A DNA stretch of 64,000 nucleotides, taken from contig NC_030384.2 of NCBI RefSeq assembly GCF_001625215.2, positions 30,058,527 to 30,122,526 of the forward strand, given 5' to 3'. Under the pieces are notes generated by a model. The model saw only the letters and a program-made list of their open reading frames with translations. It did no database searches and was not told where the DNA came from. Shown one piece after another: positions 49,430 to 61,176 of the stretch (within the stretch, counting starts at the first letter, position 1; every line of letters starts with the position of its first letter). Source of the stretch: Daucus carota subsp. sativus. Lineage: Eukaryota; Streptophyta; Magnoliopsida; Apiales; Apiaceae. The translations under genes and the position numbers were made by a program.

Positions 49430-50928
49430 GAAACAAATGGACAACATAAACTCCAGTCAGGATGTGCTTGATATCAACAGGTTTAAAACGACATTTATAA
49501 TATTAGATGCAAACATACAGCAGCGCTAGCGACATACCTCTTTGCAAAATAATTAAACACACAGTTTGTTGACTAAAGATATGCACAGACGAACTGCTTA
49601 TGGCATGTGAGGTTTTATAATGTATGTGGACGTCTACATGGTCGTGATATTAGGAGTAATCTCAGGGATATTTGATACAACGTGATCCCAGGCATGTTAT
49701 CATCAAACTTGTATTATTTCTGTTAAAAGGAAAATACAACTCTTATGTATATCAAACTTTACTTACCCGTGAAAATCCCATGCTAGGATTGGGGTAATAT
49801 ATTTTATGCGTGTATTAGTGAACAAATCATGGGTAATGATTGATACACATAGGTTGAATCAGTTTAGTTTGGAATACATCCGATTTTGGTGCTTTTTTTT
49901 CTCTCCGTAATATATCCTTTAATGACCCTTTGCAGCCGGACAATAAGCAAGATAATTATTTGAATTTTTTTCTTAAAATCTATTTACAAATTAAACTCGA
50001 ACACCTGTTTATTATTGTTAAATATCGCACAAATAGTCTATCATCCAAAAAAAATGCATTTACTAATATTAACAAAGTAATTTTCCAAAAAAAAAAAAAA
50101 CAAAGTCATATATAATGAACAAAATTTCTTACACCGGGTAAAAGAATCCTTGGATACATTTTTGTCCAGCCATTCAAATTTTAACTTTTTAGAATAGATA
50201 TAGAAATATGACAATTAAAATGAGATGGAGGGAGTATTATCCTAAGTACTATTAAGCAAAACATGGTTACAAACCAAATTACGCGTTTGCGATAATTGTA
50301 ATAGATGATTCATTTACTTGCATAATCAGATTAATAACGTGAGACGTGACACCAGTACTGTGACATATAAAAATTCACATATTTTAATTATCTATTTAAC
50401 ACTGCTGACCTACTTAATGCATACGTCACAGAATAATACTTTAAGGATGAATTGCTTTTTGTATAAGGATTATTTTAAACGGAAGTCAACATTTAAAAAA
50501 AAAATAAGTGTGAGTCAATGTGAATTCGAGGATTAATATAAAGAATAATCAAGTAAAATATTAAATTAATTGTTTTTTAAGTAAATAAATATAACATTTG
50601 GTTAAATTTTAATTTGCAGGCGTGCCATAAATGTAATAGATGATTAATTCAGTGGAAACTAATGAAAAACCGGACAGACATGAAACTTGTATGAAAGAAG
50701 TAAGGAATAGCTTATTAAATTCCACATATTTTAATGATATTATATAATCCTATAATTGTGATTAATCAGTTTGGTCCTAATTTAAGTTATCAGAAAACGA
50801 ATAATAACGTAGAGTAATAAAGTAATAAAAACGATTTAGTTAATGACAATATAAATTATGGATTTCTGGTAATGAGTTTGGAAATATGCTCTATGTAGAA
50901 ATCCATCGTATATTCAAAATATTTGTAT
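49430..50928. other. Spacer between RPA-like genes B and A
   Basis: AT-rich Helitron sequence with a lone Stowaway-like end at 50224-50236 (GATGGAGGGAGTA). No gene seen. Confidence 0.5.
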
Positions 50929-51319
50929 TTATTCTGAACATGATTTATGACTATCGATGTAATGTATCCTAATATGAATTACCACGGGGATACCTTTGGG
51001 ACTAAATGATATAACAAACTGAACAAACTTATTTAATAAAAATCCTTCACGCTTTGTTACATTAATGGCAAAAACAAATTTTTTTGAAGGAGAAATAAGA
51101 CGGTGTCTCCAAAAGAAATGCTTTGAGTACGTCCGCATCACTCCAAGCTTGTAATGAACCTGGTAAAAACCCAAAGATTAACCGTTCACGTTGTGGGCGT
51201 AGCTGTAAAAAGAACATAAGCACGCATTATCATCTGAGTATAGACCTAATATACGTCTACAAAAAGTGTAGTTATCGGGAATGCCATATCTAATATCATG
51301 GTGCAAATCTTACATTTGC

Positions 51320-52440
51320 CGCATCTCGTCACTCTCCTTAATATCAAGATTGATATGAACCTTTGAAAATGGCATAGTAGAGACCGATAAAGATGCTGAA
51401 ATAGCACAGTGTGCAATAGTGTTAATTTCTTGTAAATCATGTGGAATGTAATAATAAACATAATAACTAATATTGACATACATGGACAAATCATAACTCT
51501 GGCACTTGCTATTACGACCACCACGGGTGTATCAAGATTATCATTGAACAACACATTGGAAGACGATTGATGTTGTTCCCATACTCTGACCGCAAATGAT
51601 CTCTTTCCATTAGTTATGTTAAAAGAATGCACGATTTTCGGTCCTGACTTGGTAACAATAGGAATGATCTGTCCAGGATTCTCGACAACACCAATAAGGT
51701 CTGGAAAAAAGTTTACATGCAACATAGAAATTTGCACTTCAATTTCTAAAAAAGATGAATATATAATAAGTACTTTCAAATGCAAGGCGAATTTGGTGAA
51801 TACCTATGCATTGAATAGGCATGTCACTACTGGAGTTGGCGGGGGCATGTTCATTCAGATTGTCTAGACTGATGAACTTGAAACAATTAACGGGAATGCT
51901 GACGTCGGGTTCGGTGACAGGGTTCACACTCGTCACCGGTGTGAACAAAATACATTTTGGTGTCTGGACCGGTCGTATCTTTCCAACTGGTATTCTGGCT
52001 ACAAAATCAGCGATTTCGTAAACATTCCCCTCGACGATGGGGTGGTCCAATGAATTCCATTTAGCAGGAGTGAGTATTGCATGCACGGGCAAGTTCTGCA
52101 TGCATTGAACAGTGAGTTAAACAGTGGCGTCTATTATGGTGATAGTTTAAAAACATGCGCTAAATACAAACAAACTTAGCTAAACACACATCATTGTCGA
52201 GGAGAATTAGATTGTATGCAATGATCTTATCACTCCATAACGACTTCATGGGCCAGCAACGGGTTACACGAACCCTCAAGCGCCAAGACATCTTCGAACT
52301 ATCTACCCTGCCGAGAGTGTCATACGCATCTTGCATAAGAAATACAAAAACAGAGAGTCGAGTAAAATGCAATGCAACTTATATAAATTGTGGAACAACA
52401 AAGTCAGAGACAAAATGGGCGATGCAGAGTACTCACCCAT
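51320..52440 (-). CDS. RPA1-like gene A (paralogue of gene B, probably shortened)
   Basis: Exons 52440-52437 (ATGG), 52329-52190 and 52095-51804, plus one starting 51700, read in phase. They give MSWRLRVRVTRCW and YNLILLDND (first OB fold), EGNVYEIADFVARI and IPVNCFKFISLDNL, then DLIGVVENPGQI and FAVRVWEQH (second OB fold). These align piece by piece with gene B, including intron positions, so the two are duplicates. A further exon with VHINLDIKESDEM near 51355-51310 matches gene B's FFNLDVEP segment. The zinc ribbon and C-terminal domain found in gene B were not found. 50929-51174 contains an open frame I could not assign. The product would bind single-stranded DNA, possibly alongside the helicase. 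Confidence 0.7.
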
Positions 52441-52564
52441 GGAACCGTGCAAAACAGCTACTCCGTTATAATCCGTGCTAACTGATGTGTACACGTTTCA
52501 ACTTATAGGCATACTAATAGTCGAGATTTGTTTATATTGATAAAGATACTCACCCGCTGATTTA

Positions 52565-53170
52565 GAGATCATGAATAATTAATATGAGTTATATTAGCTG
52601 TTGATACTATCACAATTCTTAAGATATGATATCCCTAACGATACATGCCATATCCTTATCTTTTTTTGGGAAAGGACTAACAATGGAGCAAATATTCTGA
52701 GGAATTGTTATACAATCAGTACACACGAAAAATTAGTGCTTTATTAAATAATTACTTTAAACTCTATATAAATCAATCTAAATTATTAAAACTACATTAT
52801 TTAAAGAGCATGCTAGTAATTATAGACACAGATGCTAAAAAGATTATCTATCATTATATGCAACTCCAAATATCACAAAATAAAGAAAATATAATTTTCT
52901 TTAATAATCATCATTATATATAACTCCAAATATCACAAAACAAAGGAAATAGAATTATATAGAGTTATTCAATCAGTACACACGAATTCTATGGCCGATT
53001 ATGAGATCATGAATAATTAGTATGAGTTATATTAGCTGTTGTTACTATCACACATTTTAAGATATGATATCTCTACAATACGTGCCATATCCTTGACTTT
53101 TATTGGTAAAGGACAATAACAGTGGAGCAAATATTCTGAGGAACTGTTATATACAATCAGTACACAGGAA
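52565..53170. repeat. Direct repeats of about 165 bp between RPA-like A and the helicase
   Basis: 52565-52730 and 53003-53170 share long stretches (GAGATCATGAATAATTA, TATGAGTTATATTAGCTGTT, GGAGCAAATATTCTGAGGAA, CAATCAGTACACA) with scattered changes. Between them, AACTCCAAATATCACAAAA occurs twice (52862 and 52923). This is a local duplication within the Helitron. Confidence 0.75.
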
Positions 53171-53576
53171 ATAATAATATGATTATTTTTGCTTTGTTAA
53201 TTTTTTCCAAACCTCTTAATATTTGTTATAGTGTTCTACATCACTCAATACTCGAATAATCAATCAAGAGACGCATATATAGCATCACTTCAATAAAATA
53301 AAACATGTGTATAATATTGGTGTCTTGGCGTGGGTAAATGATACTCTATTCAAAAAAAAATTATAAACTGTGCTGAGTGGTGGGACAGTAAACCTCCATG
53401 GGCAATAAGTTTCACTTTTCTGCACTACTGTAGTCATACATGGGAACAGATAGAAAAGATGATCGTAGTTGCAAACATATTATGTGAAGCAAGCATCAAC
53501 AATTAAAAGACAGTGATTGAGGTATCAAGTTACAGACATCTTAACACCTGCCGAATCAACAACCATGAGTTTAATA

Positions 53577-55216
53577 CTATGTTACCGAAGGAATGTTGTA
53601 GAAAACTTCCTCATAGACAACATTTTTTGTTATGTCTTTTGTGTGACCATCATCGCCTACAATCATGATATGTAGACCATCGGGAGATGTAACTCGTGAT
53701 ATCGCCACATATAACTGTCCATGTGTGAAAACAGGTCTAGGCAAGTACAATCCAACAGTGCCAAGCGACTGACCCTGACTCTTATTGATGGTCATGGCAA
53801 AACATATCTGCAGCGGGAATTGAGTCCTCTTAAAATCAAAAGGCCATATGGTATCAGTTGGAATCATATCAATTCTCGGTATTAAATGTTTTGTTCCCTT
53901 ATGTGTACCCGTAATAATCTGACACTCTATACTGTTCTTCTTGCAACCTGTAACAATCATCCTGGTTCCATTGCATAGTCCAAGTATCTGGTTCAAGTTC
54001 CTCATAAGCATGACCGGCGTACCAACCTTGAGCTTCAACTCATGCTTGGGAATGCAAGGCATGTTTAATGAGTTTATGTACTCGATTGGAAATGATTCGG
54101 CAAAATCATTATTCTCACTTCCGTTGTCTTCCATTGAATCCTGACTGTAATACGTGTACGTTTCACCAGGTATCTTGTCAAGGATAATCTTGTTTATGTC
54201 GTCAACAACAACATTAGTTGGAGTCAGAATTGCTCTGTCACGGATGTATTCATGAGACTGAAAATTTTCCTCGAAGCCCGGATAAATTCTGTCAACTAAA
54301 GACTGAAGTGGACTCTCTTCAGCATGAATTAGAAATCGCTCAGGCATTTTCATGTTTGCGTCGTTGCTTGCATCTGGTTCAAAATCATGACATTTCTTAC
54401 CGTCTCCGATTCTAAGCTGCCACTCACTAAAATCTTTAATAATTCTGTTCTGCTCAGGTGTGTTTCCAGCATGAAGACGCATGTTCCTACTTAGAAGGTG
54501 TACCTCTGCATGATCCCATAATTTTGATCGGTTGAGCGAGGCGGCAACAATATCGGGCCTGCCAGCTTTGGGAATTACAGGCAAAATCTGCCTATAGTCT
54601 CCACCGAACACTATGGTTATCCCACCGAAAGGTTTTGCAGAATTAGATGAGTCAACAGCAGACATAATATCTCTTAAACTCCTATCAACGCACTCAAACG
54701 CGTAGCGATGCTGCATTGGAGCCTCATCCCAAACAATCAAATCAGTATGTTGAAGCAACTCGGCAAGGTCTGTACCATGCTTTATGCCAGCCGTTGAATG
54801 CTGATCAAGTTTGATGGGTATGTGGAAACGTGAATGAGCAGTTCTGCCTCCAGGAAGAAGCGTGGCTGCAATGCCAGAAGATGCAACAGGAATGACAATT
54901 TTGTGTTCCGAGCGAAGACGACTTATGATGGTCTGCCAAAGGAAGGTCTTACCACAACCACCGCTGCCATGAACAAAGAATACACCTCCGTCTTTTTTGT
55001 ATACCCTGTTTATAATGGAGTCATAAGCGCTCCTTTGTTCGGCATTCATCTTTTTAAAATTTGTGTCATGCATATCTTTCATTGCAGAAGTATCATACGA
55101 AGTCTCTTCAGAAATCATACGGTTGATGTCTGATTTCAGGTAAATTTCAGATGGGTAAGGCATGTCAGGGAAATCTTTCAATGTTCTACCCATGTCAATC
55201 AGCAACTTTTCGATTT
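53577..55216 (-). CDS. Helitron Pif1-family helicase, lacking the Rep part
   Basis: An open frame of about 545 codons starts after a splice acceptor at 55217-55218. It begins IEKLLIDMGRTLKDFPDMPYP, the usual junction into the helicase of plant Helitron proteins. Counting from the Leu after EK (residue 1), Walker A GSGGCGKT is at about 80-87 and Walker B IVWDEAPM at about 157-164. FGGDYRQILPV, GTPVMLMRNLN, MTINKSQGQSLG and YVAISRV complete the SF1B motifs. The protein would unwind DNA 5' to 3' during rolling-circle transposition. Full plant RepHel proteins are roughly 1,300-1,700 residues with an N-terminal HUH nuclease. That part and upstream exons are not visible in the 1.1 kb before the predicted Helitron end, so the gene is 5'-truncated. 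The remaining frame is uninterrupted. Confidence 0.92.
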
Positions 55217-56319
55217 CTGCAAATATAAGATTTATACAGTCAAATATACATATGTAATAGTATACTAAGAAGCTATAATAATATTATTATAAATAATACA
55301 TGATTGTTTACACTACTAAGCCAATAATGCTGACTTCAGAAAATTCAGTATTACTTGTATAATAGAACAGTAGTTATGTTTGCTCACCTTAAAGCGGATA
55401 CCATTCATTTATGTATTATTGCTACTATATTAATATTATTTTTAAAGTGTGCAACCATGTATACTTGCACTTGAAATGTCAAAAAACTAATGATATAAAG
55501 GCGATGCATAGCTAGTATGGGAACTGCACTGGTGACACATTTAAGGATTGTTTACACTAATAATCACCTCTCTAGCTGTTATCATTAAATTGCTATTTTA
55601 ATATTCTTATTATTTGACAAACCACTTTAGGCAAACTTATTATAGAGGACAAAAATGTTGGGGAAGGACCATTGTCATGAAGCATCTGTTAGAGCTTTAA
55701 ATCCCAAACTTAAAAAATTCTTAGAGCATCTCCAAGGGACTAAAACGATTAGCTAAATTATCTACATGGCATCTAGTGGCACTATTTAAATATTATCTAA
55801 AAAGTTGAGCACTCCAACCATTACCTCTTAGCAAAAAATTTTAGATAACTAAAATTGGGGTTACTACATTTGTAAAACATCTAAAACTTTTATGTATAAT
55901 TTTAGATAATATAATTATGCATAACACCATTGGAGTGAATCTAGGACCTCTTAGCTATAATTTTAGATGATTATCTATATATCATATTATAGCTAATGAA
56001 TATTCATGACACCCTTGGAGATGCTCTTATTCAATAATGTACAATCATATTTGGGCCGACAAACAGGGGTACATTTTGCAAGAATCATTCATATCACACC
56101 ATGCAAAACAACAGGGGTAATAGAGCTACATATCACTGAAATGAAATGGATTTTTTTTCCTTTTTATATGTGTGGTAAAGATCCACCAAGTCCTGATTCC
56201 TTTTAAGTATTTTTTACACTAATAATCCACGACTGGTTATAATAAAAAATTTGTTATAGTATCAAATTAAAATGGTAGCTATGTTTGCTCACCTGAAAGT
56301 ATCATATATATTAGTGTGA
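55217..56319. other. 5' part of the Helitron without coding sequence
   Basis: Holds the Harbinger-like MITE at 55724-56026 and two related stretches (about 55374-55400 and 56274-56297 share TATGTTTGCTCACC; about 55547-55575 and 56213-56240 share TTTACACTAATAATC). No Rep-like frame is seen. Confidence 0.5.
55724..56026. mobile_element. PIF/Harbinger-like MITE in the Helitron
   Basis: The ends GAGCATCTCCAAGGG and inverse CCCTTGGAGATGCTC lie between TTA and TTA. It is 303 bp. Confidence 0.82.
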
Positions 56320-56719
56320 TAGTATCATATATATTTGTTATAGTATCATATATATTAAATTATATAATTTTATTTACATATTACTTTGGTAATGTGATAG
56401 TTGATATACGAAACATAAAAAGAAGCTTGTTGTTAGAATAAATCTATTTAATATAATATTCTAACTATCAATTTTATACTTTATTATAATTTTTAAGTTG
56501 ACATTTTTAGACCGCATAGACCGCACAGCACCACACCGCATTTGTGTGGTGCGGTTAATGCGGTTTTTGAGTTGCGTGGTGCGGTTTGAAATTTTAATCA
56601 AACCGCATGTGCAGTTTGGTCCGTGATTTTAGAAAAAAACCGCACCGCGAACACCCCTAATTTATGAAATTAGGAGATTTTGTTTTTCTATTTCGAATTG
56701 TTAAAAAAATTGTGTATTA

Positions 56720-57084
56720 GAGCAAGTCCAATAGGTGTGCTAAATCAAGTCTTAAATCCAATAATAGGGAATATGGGATAAAATTGCACTCCAACACTAT
56801 GCTAGTGATGTGCTAAATCACTAGCACAAGCCTCCTCTTCCCTATTTTTAGAATATGCTAGCCACTTCTAAACTATTTTTATCATTAAAATATTCATTTC
56901 TCTCTTCTCCACATCATTTCCCTCTCTCCTCCACACCAAAGTTGTTTAAATTTAATATTATTATAATAATAGGGAATGGATATAGGGAGTACTATTGGAG
57001 CTCATGTGCTAAATCTTGTGCTAAATTACTAAGACATATTATTTTATAATATTTTTAGGGAACCTCTTAGCGTTGGACTTGCTC
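56720..57084. mobile_element. PIF/Harbinger-like MITE, 365 bp
   Basis: The ends GAGCAAGTCCAATAGG and inverted GAGCAAGTCCAACGC lie between TTA (56717-56719) and TTA (57085-57087). Confidence 0.82.
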
Positions 57085-57696
57085 TTAATCACGTTACAAA
57101 ATAGACGGGGAGCAGAACTCATGAGACACGCGGTATGATAAACATCATAGTCTCGTTTGATCGCAGCAAGTACAGTTTCCAATTGATTTTAAGAGCTACT
57201 GCCCCTGGTAGTGGGCCCTTAATGCGAATTGGCCGTCTATTGGTTATTGCGTGCCCCTACCATATATTTACACGTTACCTTTTCAAATCATCTCTAATTT
57301 TCTTGTGGATGCTATAACACATGGAAATTGTGCAGGAAGTTTAAAGTTTAGATATGTATTTGTATTTTTGTGTAAATTTTGGATTTATTTCGAATTTCGT
57401 ATTACAACGAGTTTTGAGTTTTGAAACCCAAAGGTGTCTTTTGGATTTATCTCGAATTTAAAGTATACTGATTTTTTAATTATCTCAAATTTATATTATA
57501 CTTCGAATCTCCTATGAAGTATAGTTACACAATATATTTTTGTAATTTATTTTTGTTGAATAAAAATTTAAATATCAAATTTTATTCAGATAAAACAAAA
57601 TTAAAAATATATTATAAAACCGTATTTTAAAAGAATCTTAAGAAACTTGTCAAGAAAGACCGAGGGAATATTAATTAGCCATGTATATCTTTCTTA

Positions 57697-58070
57697 GAGC
57701 ATCTCCGAGAGACCCTTCATTTAGGCTCTTAACTTAAAATTTGAGGAGGGAGAGGAAAAATGTTGCTTCAAAAGACTTTTAGTGGCTCTTTAAATCAATA
57801 AGAGTCTCTTGTTTCTCTCTCCTCTCTCCTCAAAGTTAAAAGCTACCACATAACTCTTAACTTATTTTTTCACAATAAAAAATTTATTCCCTCCAATTCA
57901 CCTACTCTTAACTTTGTTATAATAAAGCCTAATATGAATAATATATGAAATAAAGAAGAAATATAAAGAGTATTATTGGAGTTTACACTCTTAACTTTGT
58001 GTGAAATTGCTAAGAGTCACGTTATTTATATTATATTTAGAAATCAATTAGGAGGTTCTTGGAGATGCTT
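57697..58070. mobile_element. PIF/Harbinger-like MITE, 374 bp, slightly decayed
   Basis: The left end GAGCATCTCCGAGAG follows TTA. The right end TTCTTGGAGATGCTT is its inverse with a changed last base, followed by TTG instead of TTA. It is related to the element at 55724-56026. Confidence 0.65.
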
Positions 58071-59062
58071 TTGCAACCTATGCTCTGACCGGCCACCTGC
58101 ACATAATCCAAATATTTCAAAAGGTCTTAATTAATCTAACTCCAAATATATATTGTTTATATTTATGTACAAGATTTAAAATCTAATTTATTTTTTTCAT
58201 TAAGATGAGACCCGCGTTTTACCGAAGTAAACTAAGAGCGCTTTTTGTTGGGAAGGGATTCATTAATTAAACCTTCATGAATTTATTTTTTTTCTTTCAT
58301 TACAGGTAAAACCTCTTTGAAGTATCAATTGATGGAGAAGGAACGATATTAGTCATAGATGATGAGTTGTATCATAGTTACAATAGCCGCATCATTATGG
58401 AGGGACGTTTAGACAATAAGATTTTAAAGTCGGAATAAGAAACCCACAAAGTCTGTTTCCATGATCCTGAAAATCAAAGCAAGTAAAGAAAAATATAAAA
58501 ACAATAATTTAAATAGAAAAAGTATATATTATGGGAAAAATTAAATCTAATTATGACATGTAAGTCTTGTCAAAAAATATAATATATCATTCAACAATAG
58601 AAAAACTAGAACTTATAAAGAATATGAGACAATTATGTAAAATTATAATGTCTAACTAAAGCGAGAATTTGATTAAACACACAAATACTAAAATATTCAT
58701 AATTCACACTAGTCTTTTCTAGTCAGAACAAATGACCTTAACAAAAGATTTTATATCTGTTTGTCAGGAAATTAAACAAAAGAATTAATCATACTCTTAA
58801 TTTTTGAAATATAAAGAATTAGTTTTTATTTTGAAAAGTACTCTAGAATTATAAATAAAAACATGTACGTTATTATCGAGTCATAGAAAAGTTTTGCTTG
58901 ATATTATTTGAATTTAAAATTTCTTTCGAAAACTACTGATATTACTCAGTATTATATGCACGTAGCCTTTTGTTTTCGATTAACCCGCCCGACAGTTGGT
59001 TAAATGACTTTGTTCGTATATTAACGGCATCCTACGTAAGCATACAAATTTTTAGGGATAAT
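58071..59062. other. Gene-free stretch
   Basis: AT-rich, no recognised gene or terminal repeat. Confidence 0.4.
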
Positions 59063-59067
59063 GCATG

Positions 59068-60515
59068 GAGTAATGCTACATGCACATAAACGGATACAGA
59101 AATTTTATACAGAATGATGTGGCAGCGCCACCTCTACATAACATTAATTACTCTTGTCTGCCACTTTACCTAATACACCTACTTTCTTTTTCATTTTCTC
59201 ATCTAAATATTGAAATCGATTTGATTTTGGAGTTCACTTATAAAATATTATTTTTATTTTTTACTTTTCTTGCTCTTTTCACTTTTTCTATTATTCATAT
59301 CCTTATATATTTAATACTTGTACAATTTTTATATTATTTATTTTTCACTAGTATTTTTTACTTTTGACATTTAATACTTGTATAATTTTTATGTTTAACT
59401 CTTTATATCAACTTATCAAGTGAAAATTGAAACTATTTGATATTTACTTCAATTACAAAAAATTAAATTTTTATACTTCTTATTTTTATTCTCTTATCTA
59501 AAAATTGAAACTATTTTTTTGTAGTTCACTTAAAAAAAATTATTTTTTCTACTTCTTACACTTTTCACTTTTTTATTATTTTTATCTTTCTTATTTTTTG
59601 TAATGTGATACTAGTTTTAACTTTTTAAGTCTAATTTTTTATATCAAATTCTTAAAAAAAAATAATTTTTTACCCGTATCGATCACTATATTTGTATATC
59701 TGTTTTTTATTTTCATTTTGTTATCCAAAAATTGAAATTGATTCGACGTTTAGTTCACTTGTGAAAAAAATATTTTTGTACTTTCAACTTCTTATACTTC
59801 TCACATTTTTATTATTTATATTTTTTCTTATATTATTTATCTTTACTTGTAATACTAGTTAGTATCACTTATCTAGTAGTGATGATAATTAAAAAAGATA
59901 CAAATAATAGAAAAAGTGAAAAGCGTAAGAAGTTAAAACACAAAAATAATTTTTTTCTAAGTGAACTAAATGTCAAATCATTTTCAGTTTTTGGATAACA
60001 AAGCGAAAATAAAAGATACAAATATAGTAGCCGACAAGATTAATTTTTTTTGAGAATTTGATATAAAAAATTAGCATAAAAAGTTATAACTAATATTACA
60101 TGTAATAAAAAAAAGTGAAAAGTGTAAGAAGTTGAAAAAATAAGAATAATTTTTTTGTCAGTGAACTAAACATCAAATAGTTTCAAGTTTTCTCCTAGAA
60201 ATTGATATAAAAAATTAGATATAAAAGTTATATAAAAATTAAATGTAAAAGGTAAATAATATAAAAAGCTATACAAGTATTAAATATTAAAAGATATGAA
60301 TAATAAAAAAATGAAAAAAATAAATATTAAAACTAATATTTTATAGGTGAACTGAGACACCAAGTCAATCTAAATATCTATATAACACAATGAAAAAGAA
60401 AGTAGGTCTATAGGTATAGTGGCAGACAAGAGTAATTAATGTTATGCAGAGGTGGCGCTGCCACATCATTCTGTATAAAATTTCTGTATCCGTTTATGTG
60501 GATGTAGCATTACTC
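59068..60515. mobile_element. Fold-back transposon: 1.45-kb near-complete palindrome
   Basis: The outer arms (from GAGTAATGCTACATGCACA on the left; inverted from GAGTAATGCTACATCCACA on the right) match for roughly 115 bases with only a few mismatches. They are flanked by GCATG on both sides (59063-59067, 60516-60520). Inside, weaker inverted similarity continues toward a centre near 59870. It repeats modules such as TTCACTTTT plus ATTATT on the left and their complements on the right. No transposase is present. The 5-bp duplication does not by itself assign a superfamily. Confidence 0.85.
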
Positions 60516-61176
60516 GCATGCTAAAGAAGATTAGTTGTCACCACCTTACCTCCTCTACAATCTCGAATCTCGTTTGGTCAGACCGAACAAACATCTCGCT
60601 AACCCCGCTTTAATCACACATACAAAACCTATACCTAATTATCTTTTATTCCAAAATCTTACTTCTGCCATGAAATACGAAATTCAAACATATTTGTAAA
60701 TGTAAATTTTATATATAAAAAAAAAGAAATCATTTTTTTTAGTTTCTTTAAATTGTTTTTTAGAGTACATTTATGCTTTGTAAATAATTTATTATGCAAT
60801 GAACGATAGTTTCAATTGGTAAATTTTAAGATTTTGTTGTAATTAATTTTATGATATATATGATTGAAAGATTGTAAATCTTATTTTCGTGAAATATTTC
60901 TAAAAATCAGCAATTTTGCATAAAATACATTTCTATAAAATATTTTAAAAAATTGGTATTATTGTACAAAAGAAGAAACTACTCTTAATTTTTCTTGAAA
61001 AAAGCTCAAAATTATTTGCACTACAAGTACTCACTTGTACTTGGTTAAAGTTTATTCCACACAATCCATTTACAAAATAAAGCATCTGCCTGAAACTAGA
61101 AAAGATTTTTATAAATTTCTATCTCCGTATATTATCATAATATACAAACGCAAACAACTAAAATATTTCAACTAAT

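Larger units (their letters stand above)
32457..56319 (-). mobile_element. Large Helitron carrying helicase and two RPA-like genes
   Basis: Read on the minus strand, the 3' end is a GC-rich hairpin (GCTCGCG, TAG, CGCGGGC) followed ten bases later by CTAG and a T at 32456/32457, as in plant Helitrons. The gene order 5' to 3' is helicase (55.2-53.6 kb), RPA-like A (52.4-51.3 kb), then RPA-like B (49.4-33.3 kb, interrupted). This is the layout known for autonomous plant Helitrons. The right (5') boundary is uncertain. A GA followed by T at 56318-56320, reading TCACACTAATATATATG on the minus strand, is the best candidate. The Rep (HUH) nuclease part is not seen, so the element is probably not autonomous. 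Confidence 0.75.
32231..56659. mobile_element. hAT-type element split by a Helitron
   Basis: The left end TAGGGGTGTTCATCGG at 32231 and right end CGCGAACACCCCTA at 56659 are inverted. They are flanked by a perfect 8-bp duplication ATTTATGA (32223-32230 and 56660-56667). Both outer parts carry many ACCGCACCGC/GCGGTGCGG units. Only about 226 bp on the left and a few hundred on the right belong to it; the rest is the inserted Helitron. The distance between the two ends, 24.4 kb, is the size of the nest. Confidence 0.85.

Noticed and set aside
53577-55216. Host PIF1 helicase gene
   Set aside because: The EKLL...PDMPYP entry, the neighbouring RPA-like genes and the Helitron 3' terminus point to a transposon-encoded helicase.
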